NCBI RefSeq assembly: GCF_947496775.1 | Contig: NZ_CANMDU010000001.1 | Span: 62,001 to 126,000 of the forward strand | DNA length: 64,000 bases | Direction of reading: 5' to 3' | Origin: an uncultured Maribacter sp. | GTDB lineage: Bacteria; Bacteroidota; Bacteroidia; Flavobacteriales; Flavobacteriaceae | Notes under the pieces: generated by a model | What the model was told of the DNA's origin: nothing | Database searches by the model: none | Seen by the model: only the letters and a program-made list of their open reading frames with translations | In this document: piece by piece, positions 51,998 to 61,184 of the stretch | Position numbering within the stretch: position 1 is the first letter of the stretch | How the letters are laid out: the number at the start of each line of letters is the position of its first letter | Position numbers and translations under genes: made by a program

Positions 51998-52834
51998 TTA
52001 AATTTTAATTTCTTCCCCTTCTCTTGCGAAATAACATTTTTTGAAAATGGCCTGACATTTTTTTTCTTCTTCTAGAATAAAAGCATCATTATGCTCTGGA
52101 TCATGGTGCGTCATATATAACTTTTTCACACCAGCCAATTTGGCTACTTCTATCGCTTGCCCCCAACTACTATGCCCCCATCCTCTATACATAGGGAGTT
52201 CCTCCGGTGTATATTGTGCTTCATGGATTAAAACATCCGCCCCTTTAGCAAAATCAATCACTTTTTGATCTAGAGTATCGCCATGTTCTATATCTGTACA
52301 ATAAACTAAAACTTTTCCATTTACTTCCAAACGATAACCATGAGCTCCACCAGGATGAGAATGTGCATTTGACAGTAATTTCCCCGTACTTCCAGTTCGG
52401 AACATTTCTTCATTACTTTTTTTTAAATGGAATATAAACTCAGCCCCCATATTTTCTAAACTAACAGGAAAATACGTACTCTTCATTTGATTAGTGAATA
52501 TGGATTTAAGATCTGTAATTTTTAATTCATCACCTAAAGCAATAATATCAATTTTCTTAGAAGAATCATACGCGGGAGCAAAAAAAGGAAATCCTTGAAC
52601 ATGATCCCAATGAAAATGAGAAAATGCAATTACTATCTTACTTTCTTCTTTAAAAGACCTCTTCATCAATTCTTTTCCTAAATTCCGAATTCCAGTACCA
52701 GCATCGAAGATTAAAACATCTCCAATTTTACTATCATCCATAACTGCAACACAAGTGGTATTACCTCCAAATTCTTGAAAACCTTTTTCACACACAGGTA
52801 TTGAACCTCTAGTACCGTAAAATTTTATAATCAT
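51998..52834 (-). CDS. MBL-fold metallohydrolase
   Basis: The 278-residue enzyme has the metallo-beta-lactamase core motif FSHFHWDHVQGFPFF (His73, His75, Asp77, His78). Further ligands are in SHPGGAHGYRLEV, VLVYCTDIEHGDTLD and LYMTHHDPEH. The start FYGTRGSIPVCEKGFQEFGGNTTCV is typical of a branch related to RNase Z and PqqB-like phosphodiesterases. The substrate could be a cyclic nucleotide or other phosphodiester, but this is not settled. It has no signal peptide and should be cytoplasmic. Confidence 0.88.
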   Translation of the reverse strand: MIIKFYGTRGSIPVCEKGFQEFGGNTTCVAVMDDSKIGDVLIFDAGTGIRNLGKELMKRSFKEESKIVIAFSHFHWDHVQGFPFFAPAYDSSKKIDIIALGDELKITDLKSIFTNQMKSTYFPVSLENMGAEFIFHLKKSNEEMFRTGSTGKLLSNAHSHPGGAHGYRLEVNGKVLVYCTDIEHGDTLDQKVIDFAKGADVLIHEAQYTPEELPMYRGWGHSSWGQAIEVAKLAGVKKLYMTHHDPEHNDAFILEEEKKCQAIFKKCYFAREGEEIKI

Positions 52835-52952
52835 GAATTCATTTTTAGAATCGGATTTTAGCCTAATATAAAGATTTATTCCTTATTGCTATTATGTCAT
52901 TTTTACGAGTCTAGATATTTGTCTATTTTTATCAAAATATCAAATAAACTAC

Positions 52953-53618
52953 ATGAGAATTTTATATTTGTTTTTTGTATTATTTTCATTTGGAATTCTT
53001 TTTCTCAGAGCTCAAAGTAATTCTATTCCCTCCGACTCTATTGCAACTCCATTTCGTGAAGGGAGATGGTTAACAGGATTAGCAGGAACTATTAGCTCAA
53101 ACACTAACAAAACAAAATCTTCTGATAAAAAGACCATTACCAATGAATTCGGATTAAATTTTTCCACAGGAAAATTTATAAAAGAAAGATGGCTTCTTGG
53201 TGGTAGATTAAATCTCAATAGAGCAAGTTCTTCTAATAATGTTGATCGAACTACAGAATCATTATATGTAGGACCATTTTCTTCTTATTATTTAAGTAAA
53301 AACAACAGAGGGTCTCTATTTACTACTTTATCTATGGGTTATGTTCGTTATAGAGAAGAAACGAGTTTTAATGATTTAGCAAGCCCTATCACCGAAATTG
53401 CTGAAGGTGGTGGGTTTGGAACTTTATTTGGACTTGGATATTCTTATGTAATTAATGATCAAATTGCTTTTGATATTGGTTTTGATTTAAATATTTTTTT
53501 GGTAGATATTAGTCAAGAACAACGACCATCAGGAACAACTGCTTCCGAAAACTTAACGGTTAGTAATACCGCTTTTACTTTTGGATTTAATGTTATTTTA
53601 GACGATTTCTTTTTTTAA
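52953..53618 (+). CDS. Outer-membrane beta-barrel protein
   Basis: The 221-residue product has a signal peptide ending near residue 20 (GILFLRAQ). Amphipathic strands follow, including RWLTGLAGTISSN, FGLNFSTGKFIKERWLLGGRLNL, LYVGPFSSYYL and a C-terminal strand NTAFTFGFNVILDDFFF ending in Phe. It resembles OmpW/OmpA-type eight-strand barrels. It overlaps the next gene by one base (TAATG), so the two are translated together. Confidence 0.75.
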   Translation: MRILYLFFVLFSFGILFLRAQSNSIPSDSIATPFREGRWLTGLAGTISSNTNKTKSSDKKTITNEFGLNFSTGKFIKERWLLGGRLNLNRASSSNNVDRTTESLYVGPFSSYYLSKNNRGSLFTTLSMGYVRYREETSFNDLASPITEIAEGGGFGTLFGLGYSYVINDQIAFDIGFDLNIFLVDISQEQRPSGTTASENLTVSNTAFTFGFNVILDDFFF

Positions 53619-54733
53619 TGAGAAAACTACAACTATTTATATTTCTTTTAACAATTCTACCAATAGCTTTATCTGGGCAAGGAAGAGAAGAAGGTTTTGT
53701 ACGTACGGACACACTAGGAAAAACAAAAAAAATAAAAATCATTGGTTTACCTATAGCATTTTATACCCCAGAGACAGAATTTGGTATTGGCGGTGGTGGC
53801 CAAATTTTTCTATTAAACAAAACAAATCAATATAATCAGCGTCTTTCTAATATTTTATTTAGTGGTATTTATACTACTGCTGGTCAAATCATGTTTAACG
53901 CTACACCCCAAATCTATTTAGGGAAAGGAGATTATTTTATTGATGCAGATTACTTATTTGAAATATACCCAAATTCTTTTTGGGGTATTGGACCAAAAAC
54001 TCCAGAAAATAATTTAGAGAACTATAATCAAACAACTCATAAATTTAAATTAAGTTTTTTAAAAAGACTCCCCCCAGATCTAAATTTTGGTTTTACTTAT
54101 AACTTTGCTAATCACCAAGTAACCGAAGTAGAAGAAGATGGGATACTAGATTCTGGAACTATTTTGGGTTCAAGTCGTACCGTTATTAGTGGATTAGGAG
54201 CCGAATTCAATTTAGACACTCGAAATAACACCTCTTCACCAACAAATGGGCAGTTATTTGAAATAGGTGCACATTTCTCAAGTCAAATTCTAGGTGCAAC
54301 TCATAGCTTCAATAAATTCACATTAGATTTACGAAACTATGAACCTTTAAATAAACGCAGCACTCTAGCAACTCAAGTCTACATCGAAAATAATTATGGG
54401 AACGTTCCTTTTCAGGGAATGGCATTTTTTGGCGGAAGTAATAGTGCGAGAGGATACTTCTATGGTCGTTTTTTAGATAAAAACATGTTTGTTATACAAG
54501 CCGAATATCGTTATAGATTAAAACCTAGATGGAAATTAGCTGTATTTGGCCTCGTAGGGAGCGTTGCCGGAGATGCATCTGATCTTTTAAAATTTAACTC
54601 TGTAAAACCAGGTTACGGAGCAGGAGTACGATTTAAGGTAATAAAAGACCAAAACACTTGGCTTAGACTTGACATAGGTAATGGTAAAGATGGTCAAAAC
54701 GGAATCTATTTTGGGGTTAATGAAGCTTTTTAA
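53618..54733 (+). CDS. BamA/TamA-family outer-membrane barrel protein
   Basis: The 371-residue protein has a signal peptide (ILPIALSGQ) and a surface-antigen (D15/Omp85) barrel of about 16 strands. The region GLGAEFNLDTRNNTSSPTNGQLFEIGAHF is typical. It also has GMAFFGGSNSARGYFYGRFLDKNMF with the conserved ARGY turn, and the ending GYGAGVRFKVIKDQNTWLRLDIGNGKDGQNGIYFGVNEAF. There are no POTRA domains, so it is a barrel-only member and not the essential BamA. Its role is unknown. It overlaps the preceding barrel gene by one base. Confidence 0.85.
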   Translation: MRKLQLFIFLLTILPIALSGQGREEGFVRTDTLGKTKKIKIIGLPIAFYTPETEFGIGGGGQIFLLNKTNQYNQRLSNILFSGIYTTAGQIMFNATPQIYLGKGDYFIDADYLFEIYPNSFWGIGPKTPENNLENYNQTTHKFKLSFLKRLPPDLNFGFTYNFANHQVTEVEEDGILDSGTILGSSRTVISGLGAEFNLDTRNNTSSPTNGQLFEIGAHFSSQILGATHSFNKFTLDLRNYEPLNKRSTLATQVYIENNYGNVPFQGMAFFGGSNSARGYFYGRFLDKNMFVIQAEYRYRLKPRWKLAVFGLVGSVAGDASDLLKFNSVKPGYGAGVRFKVIKDQNTWLRLDIGNGKDGQNGIYFGVNEAF

Positions 54734-54738
54734 AAACT

Positions 54739-54775
54739 AAAAGAAAATATAATGAGATATATTTTCTTTTTCCTT
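54739..54775. promoter_or_regulatory. 13-bp A/T inverted repeat upstream of nrfH
   Basis: AAAAGAAAATATA (54739-54751) and TATATTTTCTTTT (54758-54770) pair perfectly around ATGAGA. It lies 6 bases after the barrel-gene stop and 39 bases before nrfH. The weak A/T stem may end the barrel transcript or be an operator; the sequence does not decide. Confidence 0.45.
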
Positions 54776-54809
54776 CAGAAAAGAATATTTTTAAGTAAAT
54801 AATTTAAAT

Positions 54810-55403
54810 GTGAAATTCAACTTCCTACCAAAAAAAGGCACTCCTCTGCGTTCTTTTGCTATTTTTGCGATAGCGGCTGTTCTTGGCATTGGCTTTTTTT
54901 TGATGAAAGAAGGTGAAGTGGTTTCCTATTTGTCAGATGACCCGCAGGCTTGTGTAAATTGTCATGTAATGACGCCAGTTTATAATAGTTGGATGCACAG
55001 TTCGCATCGTGAATGGGCTTCTTGTAATGGATGTCATGTGCCTCAAGATAATGTTGTAAATGCTTATTATTTTAAGGCTATGGATGGTCTATACCATGCT
55101 TCGATTTTTACGGCAAGAGCAGAACCTGAAGTTATTTTCATGCGCGAAGGTTCTCAGGAAGTAGTACAAAACAATTGTATTCGCTGCCATGTCCAACAAG
55201 TCACTCAAACGAAATACGATGGTTTTATAGATAACCATGCGAAAAACAGAACCGACCGACAGTGTTGGAGCTGTCATAAAGAAATTCCCCATGGTAGAAT
55301 CCATGGTATGTCAACCATAAAATATAATATTGCCCCTTTACCAACCGACCAAGAAGAAATGGTTATTCCCACTTGGTTAGAAAAAGAAATGGCATCTAAA
55401 TAA
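54810..55403 (+). CDS. nrfH: Cytochrome c nitrite reductase small subunit
   Basis: The 197-residue tetraheme quinol dehydrogenase has one N-terminal membrane anchor (residues 15-32). Four heme-binding motifs follow: CVNCH (48-52), CNGCH (72-76), CIRCH (123-127) and CWSCH (152-156). It oxidises menaquinol and passes electrons to NrfA. Start is GTG at 54810, within the sequence ATGTGA, where an out-of-frame ATG is at once followed by a stop. nrfA begins 8 bases after its stop. Confidence 0.95.
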   Translation: MKFNFLPKKGTPLRSFAIFAIAAVLGIGFFLMKEGEVVSYLSDDPQACVNCHVMTPVYNSWMHSSHREWASCNGCHVPQDNVVNAYYFKAMDGLYHASIFTARAEPEVIFMREGSQEVVQNNCIRCHVQQVTQTKYDGFIDNHAKNRTDRQCWSCHKEIPHGRIHGMSTIKYNIAPLPTDQEEMVIPTWLEKEMASK

Positions 55404-55410
55404 CATTCCT

Positions 55411-56910
55411 ATGAAAAACAAAATTCTGTTTGTCGTAACCTTAGTAGTAGTATTTTTATTAGGTTTGCTTGCCTCAAGTATCATCAATAGAAAGAGCGAG
55501 GCAAAATACCAATATGTACCGCAGGTAGATATTAGTGAAAACGAACCTCGAAATGAAGAATGGGGAAAAAACTACCCTCGGGAGTATCAGTCGTTTTTAC
55601 AGACTTCCGAAACTTCTTTTGCCTCTTATCAAGGCGGGTCTGCAATGCGTGATGTGCTTGAGGAAGACCCTAGATTGGTCTTATTGTTTGCTGGCTATGG
55701 TTTTTCCAAAGATTACAACCAAGGTCGTGGTCATTTTTATGCCATAGAAGATATTCAAAATACGTTGCGAACGGGTGGTCCTAAAGGCCCAGGCGATGGA
55801 CCGATGCCTGCCACTTGTTGGACTTGTAAAAGTCCTGATGTTCCTCGTTTAATGAATGAAATAGGAATTTCGGAATTCTACGATGGAAAATGGGCGGATA
55901 AAGGTGCTGAAGTTGTAAACCCCATCGGCTGTGCTGATTGCCATGACCCTAACAATATGAAATTACGCATTACACGCCCAGCACTTGTGGAGGCGTTTGA
56001 TGCTATGGGTAAGGATATTAACAAAGCAACCCATCAAGAAATGCGTTCTTTAGTTTGTGCCCAATGCCACGTTGAATATTATTTCGACAAGAAAAAACCC
56101 GGAGCTGAAGGCACGCCATATCTTACGTTCCCATGGAAGAATGGAATGACTGTGGAAGCCATGGAAGAATATTACGATGAAATGGAATTTTCAGATTGGA
56201 CGCACAAAATTAGTAAGGCACCCATGTTAAAAGCACAACACCCGGGCTACGAAACCTATTTGACAGGTGTTCATGCCGACCGTGGTGTTTCTTGTGCAGA
56301 TTGCCATATGCCTTATAAAAGTGAAGGTGGTCAGAAATTTACCGACCACCATTTGCAATCACCTTTAAATAATGTTGCGAATTCTTGTCAAGTCTGTCAC
56401 AGACAGGAAGCCGATAAATTGCGTGCCAATGTATATGAACGTCAGCAAAAGGCAACCGAAAACAGACTGAAATTAGAAGACTTATTAGTTAAGTCTCATA
56501 TTGAAGCAGGAAAAGCATGGGAGTTAGGCGCCACCGAAGAACAAATGAAACTAATACTAACTGATATTCGTCATGCGCAATGGCGTTGGGATTATGCTGC
56601 TGCTTCTCATGGAGCATCATTCCACTCTCCTGTGGAAACAGCACGAGTATTGGGTGGCGGACTTAATATAGCACAAGAAGCTAGAGTAAAATTAGCTCGT
56701 TTGTTGGCTACCCTAGGTTTTAATCAAGAAGTGCCAATGCCAGATATTGCTTCCAAAGAAAAGGCACAGGCTTTTATAGGTTTAGATATGGAAAAACTCA
56801 TTAAAGAAAAAGAGGAGTTTAAAACCAATTTATTACCCAAATGGCTAGAGGAAGCCAAAGCCCGTGAGGATAAAATGGATTCCAAAGAAGTAAGCATGAC
56901 CAATAAGTAG
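55411..56910 (+). CDS. nrfA: Ammonia-forming cytochrome c nitrite reductase
   Basis: The 499-residue periplasmic pentaheme enzyme reduces nitrite to ammonium with six electrons. The active-site heme uses CWTCK (136-140), the hallmark Lys-ligated motif. The other hemes use CADCH (174-178), CAQCH (216-220), CADCH (295-299) and CQVCH (326-330). The N-terminal segment (residues 5-26) may be an uncleaved signal anchor. All motifs are intact. It lies between nrfH and a cytochrome c biogenesis gene, which makes the unit self-sufficient for heme attachment. Confidence 0.97.
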   Translation: MKNKILFVVTLVVVFLLGLLASSIINRKSEAKYQYVPQVDISENEPRNEEWGKNYPREYQSFLQTSETSFASYQGGSAMRDVLEEDPRLVLLFAGYGFSKDYNQGRGHFYAIEDIQNTLRTGGPKGPGDGPMPATCWTCKSPDVPRLMNEIGISEFYDGKWADKGAEVVNPIGCADCHDPNNMKLRITRPALVEAFDAMGKDINKATHQEMRSLVCAQCHVEYYFDKKKPGAEGTPYLTFPWKNGMTVEAMEEYYDEMEFSDWTHKISKAPMLKAQHPGYETYLTGVHADRGVSCADCHMPYKSEGGQKFTDHHLQSPLNNVANSCQVCHRQEADKLRANVYERQQKATENRLKLEDLLVKSHIEAGKAWELGATEEQMKLILTDIRHAQWRWDYAAASHGASFHSPVETARVLGGGLNIAQEARVKLARLLATLGFNQEVPMPDIASKEKAQAFIGLDMEKLIKEKEEFKTNLLPKWLEEAKAREDKMDSKEVSMTNK

Positions 56911-56958
56911 TCGATTTTAAACCTTATTCTTTAAAGGCTTTTAAGCCGAACATTTTTC

Positions 56959-59900
56959 ATGAAAATATTCTATCGCATTTTTTCCTCACCAGTATTGGCA
57001 CTTGTTTTATTGTTGGTTTTTGCCATAGCCATGGGTACCGCAACTTTTATAGAAAATGACTTTGGCACAGCCACAGCTTGGATAAAAGTCTACGACTCCA
57101 GTTGGTTTGAGTTGGTAATGTTCGGGCTCGGGCTTTGCTTTGTGGCCAATATTTATAAATACAAACTTTGGCGCAAGGAAAAATGGGCCATACTCCTTTT
57201 TCATATTGCTTTTATCGTAATTCTTATTGGTGCAGGTATTACAAGGTATGATTCCTATGGAGGTATCATGCGCATTAGAGAAGGGGCATCTTCAAGTACA
57301 ATCATTTCCGATAAGAATTATTTGCAAGTCCACCTATCCAATGGAAAGCAAACAAAACATTTGGAAAGAGAACTTTACTTTTCTCCTTTGAATGATAATG
57401 ATTTTTCTATTCAAACGGATTTGGATGCCACTCCAATTACCATTTCGCATAAGCAATTTGTAGCAGATGCTATTCCCGAAATTGTTGATGACCCTGAAAA
57501 AGGAGCTCCATTACTGCAATTAGTAGTTACCTCAGGAAATGGTAGAGAAACATTGTTCCTAAAAAAAGGAGAGATTGAAGAAATAGGAAACCATAAACAT
57601 AAAATAGGCTTTGAGGCGGCAGGAGAAGATGTTATCAATCTTATAGAAAAAGAAAGTGAATTTCAGCTATTGGCGCCACATCAGCTAGATTTTTTTATAA
57701 TGGCCGACCAAACGGCGGGTATTATTAAAGGGGACACCTTACAGCCCATGACTTTGCGAACCTTATACCGCTCAGGTGATTTGTCTTTTGTGCCTCTATC
57801 TTTTCACGAATCAGGCAGAATCGACATTATAAGCTCGGCGGAAAAACCAAAAGATAATGATAAGGTAAAGGATGATGCTCTGATATTGAACGTACAGGTA
57901 AAAGATAAAACCGAAGAAGTGACTTTACTCTATCGTGACGGCTTTTTACCTACTACCCATGAAGTTGACGTGAATGGTATGAACGTAAGTTTATCGTATG
58001 GAGCTAAGCCTATTGAGACCCCATTTTCAGTACAGTTGAATGATTTTCAATTGGAACGCTATCCAGGTTCTGAGAGTCCGTCTGCATATGCGAGTGAGGT
58101 TACTGTGTTAGATGCAGATACAAAAATGCCTTTCCGAATTTTCATGAATAATGTTTTGGATTATGGCGGATTTCGATTTTACCAAGCCAGTTACGATACC
58201 GATGAAAAAGGAACTGTTTTATCTGTCAACCATGATGTTTTAGGTACCAATGTAACCTATGCTGGTTATTTTCTAATGATGATTGGAATGTTCTTTACGC
58301 TTTTTGGAAAGAGTTCTCATTTTATGGCCATCAACAAGAAGCTGAAAAAATTAAAAACAAAAAAGGTAATCACAGCCTTATTCCTGATTGGGGTAATGAA
58401 CATAAGTCTTAAGGCACAAGAAACAAATGATACCATTTCAATTTCTGAATTGGTTGCCGAACAAGCCATTGATAAACAGCATGCGACACTCTTTGGTCGT
58501 TTGATGGTTCAAGATTTAGATGGAAGAATAAAACCAATCAATACTTTAGCTTCTGAGTTTTTGCGAAAAGTTTCGCGTAAACCCTATTTCAAATACAAAG
58601 GAGCAAATGAAGAAATTCGGTTGGATGCTAATCAGGTATTTCTAGCAATGCATGTTTCTCCAGGAGCTTGGCAACAGATTCCCATCATAAAAATTGATAC
58701 GGAAAAAGGCGGAAGTTTTTTCGAAGTCCTAAAGATTACCGATGAAGGTTTGATTTCCTTTGACGATTTAATAAATCCCACTGGTGATTATGTACTGACA
58801 AAAGTAGCGGAGAAAGCAAATGCCAAAAAGCCAGCGGAGCATAATGAATTTGATAAAGAAGTACTCAAGGTAGACGAGCGCTTTAATATTTTGTTCAATA
58901 TTTTTTCGGGCAACTATTTAAAGATTTATCCCAACAGTCTTGATGAGAAGGATACATGGTATAGCTATACCCATCATTTTAAAGATTTCCCTAAGGAGGA
59001 CGCTCGTTTTGTTCAAACCATAACTCCTTCGTATTTTAATGATGTAGCGTCCAAAAAATGGGCAGCCGCTACTGAAAAATTATCGTATATAAACACCTAC
59101 CAAAGTACCTTGGGAAAGGCTATTATTCCCAACAGTCAGCGAGTAGAAGCTGAGTTGTGGTATAATGAAATAAATCTTAATTTTTGGTTGTTCCAAGTAT
59201 TTTTCACTTTTGGTTTTATACTGCTCGTATTGGCCTTGACTAAAATATTTGTACAAAAACGTTTTATAGATGCATTATGGAATGCTCTTGTTATCTTTTC
59301 CCTAATCAGCTTTCTAGTATTTACTGGGAATATTTTACTTCGTTGGTATGTAGCCCAACATGCGCCTTGGAGCAACGGTTATGAAATGCTGGTTTTTGTA
59401 GCCTGGGTTTTAATGCTATGCGGATTAATGACCTTCCGAAAATCAGATTTCTCATTGCCTTTAGCTACACTTTTTACAGGTTCTTTGCTCTTTGTTAGTT
59501 ACTTGGACTGGTTAAGTCCAGAGATTACAAACTTAATGCCTGTATTAAAATCCTTCTGGCTAAAAGTACATGTAGCGACCATTGTTAGTAGTTATGCTCC
59601 TTTGGCTTTATCTGCAATCTTAGGTTTTATGGTCTTGATTCTGATGATTATTGAAACCAAAAAATCCAAGGAAGCAATAACAATTCGTATAAAAGAACTC
59701 ACTTATATTAACGAAATATCAATGACCATTGGTTTGTTCGTGTTGGCTATCGGAACCTTTCTAGGTGGTATTTGGGCCAACGAATCATGGGGCCGTTATT
59801 GGGCTTGGGATCCTAAAGAAACATGGGCTCTAATTTCCATAATTGTTTATGCGGTGGTATTGCACCTTCGTTTTGTTCCCGCCTTAAAAAGTAGATATAT

Positions 59901-60105
59901 ATTAAACGTTGCGAGCGTATTTGCTTTCGGTTCTATTATTATGACCTCCTTCGGCGTGAACTATTATTTATCCGGATTACATAGTTACGCAGCAGGAGAC
60001 CCTGTACCAGTACCTAAGTTTATTTATGTTTTGATTGCTGTTGTAGTGCTTGTATCAATAGCTGCCTTTTTTAGGTTTCGGCTAAGAAATAAACTTATTG
60101 ATTAA
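56959..60105 (+). CDS. ccsA: Fused CcsB-CcsA cytochrome c synthase (NrfI-like)
   Basis: This 1048-residue membrane protein is a fusion. The N-terminal ResB/CcsB part (residues 1-465) has membrane helices near 8-28, 48-65 and 73-95 and a large soluble domain. A second soluble segment (about 480-740) with a hydrophobic start follows. The CcsA part (about 740-1048) carries the heme-handling WWD-type motif WGRYWAWDPKETWAL near residue 950 and flanking His residues. It attaches heme to apocytochromes outside the membrane and here probably serves NrfH and NrfA. The gap to nrfA is 48 bases. Confidence 0.92.
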   Translation: MKIFYRIFSSPVLALVLLLVFAIAMGTATFIENDFGTATAWIKVYDSSWFELVMFGLGLCFVANIYKYKLWRKEKWAILLFHIAFIVILIGAGITRYDSYGGIMRIREGASSSTIISDKNYLQVHLSNGKQTKHLERELYFSPLNDNDFSIQTDLDATPITISHKQFVADAIPEIVDDPEKGAPLLQLVVTSGNGRETLFLKKGEIEEIGNHKHKIGFEAAGEDVINLIEKESEFQLLAPHQLDFFIMADQTAGIIKGDTLQPMTLRTLYRSGDLSFVPLSFHESGRIDIISSAEKPKDNDKVKDDALILNVQVKDKTEEVTLLYRDGFLPTTHEVDVNGMNVSLSYGAKPIETPFSVQLNDFQLERYPGSESPSAYASEVTVLDADTKMPFRIFMNNVLDYGGFRFYQASYDTDEKGTVLSVNHDVLGTNVTYAGYFLMMIGMFFTLFGKSSHFMAINKKLKKLKTKKVITALFLIGVMNISLKAQETNDTISISELVAEQAIDKQHATLFGRLMVQDLDGRIKPINTLASEFLRKVSRKPYFKYKGANEEIRLDANQVFLAMHVSPGAWQQIPIIKIDTEKGGSFFEVLKITDEGLISFDDLINPTGDYVLTKVAEKANAKKPAEHNEFDKEVLKVDERFNILFNIFSGNYLKIYPNSLDEKDTWYSYTHHFKDFPKEDARFVQTITPSYFNDVASKKWAAATEKLSYINTYQSTLGKAIIPNSQRVEAELWYNEINLNFWLFQVFFTFGFILLVLALTKIFVQKRFIDALWNALVIFSLISFLVFTGNILLRWYVAQHAPWSNGYEMLVFVAWVLMLCGLMTFRKSDFSLPLATLFTGSLLFVSYLDWLSPEITNLMPVLKSFWLKVHVATIVSSYAPLALSAILGFMVLILMIIETKKSKEAITIRIKELTYINEISMTIGLFVLAIGTFLGGIWANESWGRYWAWDPKETWALISIIVYAVVLHLRFVPALKSRYILNVASVFAFGSIIMTSFGVNYYLSGLHSYAAGDPVPVPKFIYVLIAVVVLVSIAAFFRFRLRNKLID

Positions 60106-60134
60106 TATTCATAAATATCAAGATTAGCACCTTC

Positions 60135-60350
60135 TTATATCATTTTAATAGACTTATCGGCAATATAAGAAACGTTTTGGTGTGCAAAACCCATCCCTTT
60201 TCCCATTCGATCTAACCAAGATTTTTGCTCATCACCTGTTATGGAATCATCTTTACATACCAATTGTGTCAAAGTATATAAATTCTGTAATTTCATTTTA
60301 TTCGTTGGTATTGTCACCAATGGATAGGTAATTTTCCATAATACTTTCAT
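60135..60350 (-). CDS. Small hypothetical protein
   Basis: The 71-residue frame ends in GFAHQNVSYIADKSIKMI and has the acidic helix CKDDSITGDEQKSWLDRM. The start may be ATG 60350 or the internal ATG 60296 (MKLQNLY). It converges with the ccsBA gene. No family was recognised and it could be a fragment of a longer protein. The gap 60351-60497 shows nothing else. Confidence 0.5.
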   Translation of the reverse strand: MKVLWKITYPLVTIPTNKMKLQNLYTLTQLVCKDDSITGDEQKSWLDRMGKGMGFAHQNVSYIADKSIKMI

Positions 60351-60497
60351 ATTTAGAAGATAACATCCCTAATTTTATAACAAGATGACTTAAAAATTCA
60401 TATCAGATTTAGTATCGTTACAATCAGTTATAGTTATTTTTACAAATGCAACGAATTCAATGCGATATTGATTCTGTTCTTTCTATACTAATTGACT

Positions 60498-61181
60498 TTA
60501 AGACTCGCTTTTAACGCCTTTTTGATTAATAAATTTTCCAACCACGACCGCAGTAATAACCACAAGATAAAATTGTCCTATTAAACCTATTAAAATTGCT
60601 GCCTTCTGCGCTAAAGGTGTTATTGGTAATATATCCCCATAACCTATAGACATCATCGTAATAAAGCTAAAATACATAAGTTGTTCTGTAAGGGCATTTG
60701 GCTGAACTCCTTGCATAGCCAATAGCCCCCCCTCAAAAGAATTTGGGTTGGTTAATTCTATACTCATACAAATAAAGAAACCTATAAGTCCAAGTGATAT
60801 AAAACCGCTTATCAACCCATATATTATTGTTTTATTCACTTCTGGTGTTTGCCATACTTGCTTTATTATTTCGTAAGTAACAAATAAGTAAAAAGAAAAA
60901 TAAATAGCAAATTGTATATAACTTACTAGAAGTGGCTTTTCATCATGTGTCTCTGCAAAACCAAATAAAAAACTACTTGCTATTAATAAAATTAAAAAAA
61001 ACCAAAAAAGCTCTTTCCTTTTAGATATAAAAATGACGCCGGCTATAAGATTTAATAAAAAGGAAATTGGAGCAATTGTATCTTCAAATACATGGCCAGG
61101 AATTAACAATGAGCCAAATAAAATAACTAGTTGGGTTACAAAGAAGAACTCAAAACGATATGAATATATTCTTTTGAACAT
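60498..61181 (-). CDS. Two-pore-domain-type potassium channel family protein
   Basis: The 227-residue protein has six hydrophobic segments. Its C-terminal pore module has the selectivity filter in ITMMSIGYGDILPIT (SxGYGD, near residues 178-183) between two helices, as in Ion_trans_2 (PF07885) channels. K+ conduction is inferred from the GYGD filter. No RCK/TrkA-N cytoplasmic domain is present. Its start is 3 bases from the stop of the RND permease gene, so the two are cotranscribed, which is an unusual pairing. Confidence 0.88.
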   Translation of the reverse strand: MFKRIYSYRFEFFFVTQLVILFGSLLIPGHVFEDTIAPISFLLNLIAGVIFISKRKELFWFFLILLIASSFLFGFAETHDEKPLLVSYIQFAIYFSFYLFVTYEIIKQVWQTPEVNKTIIYGLISGFISLGLIGFFICMSIELTNPNSFEGGLLAMQGVQPNALTEQLMYFSFITMMSIGYGDILPITPLAQKAAILIGLIGQFYLVVITAVVVGKFINQKGVKSES

Positions 61182-61184
61182 TAT

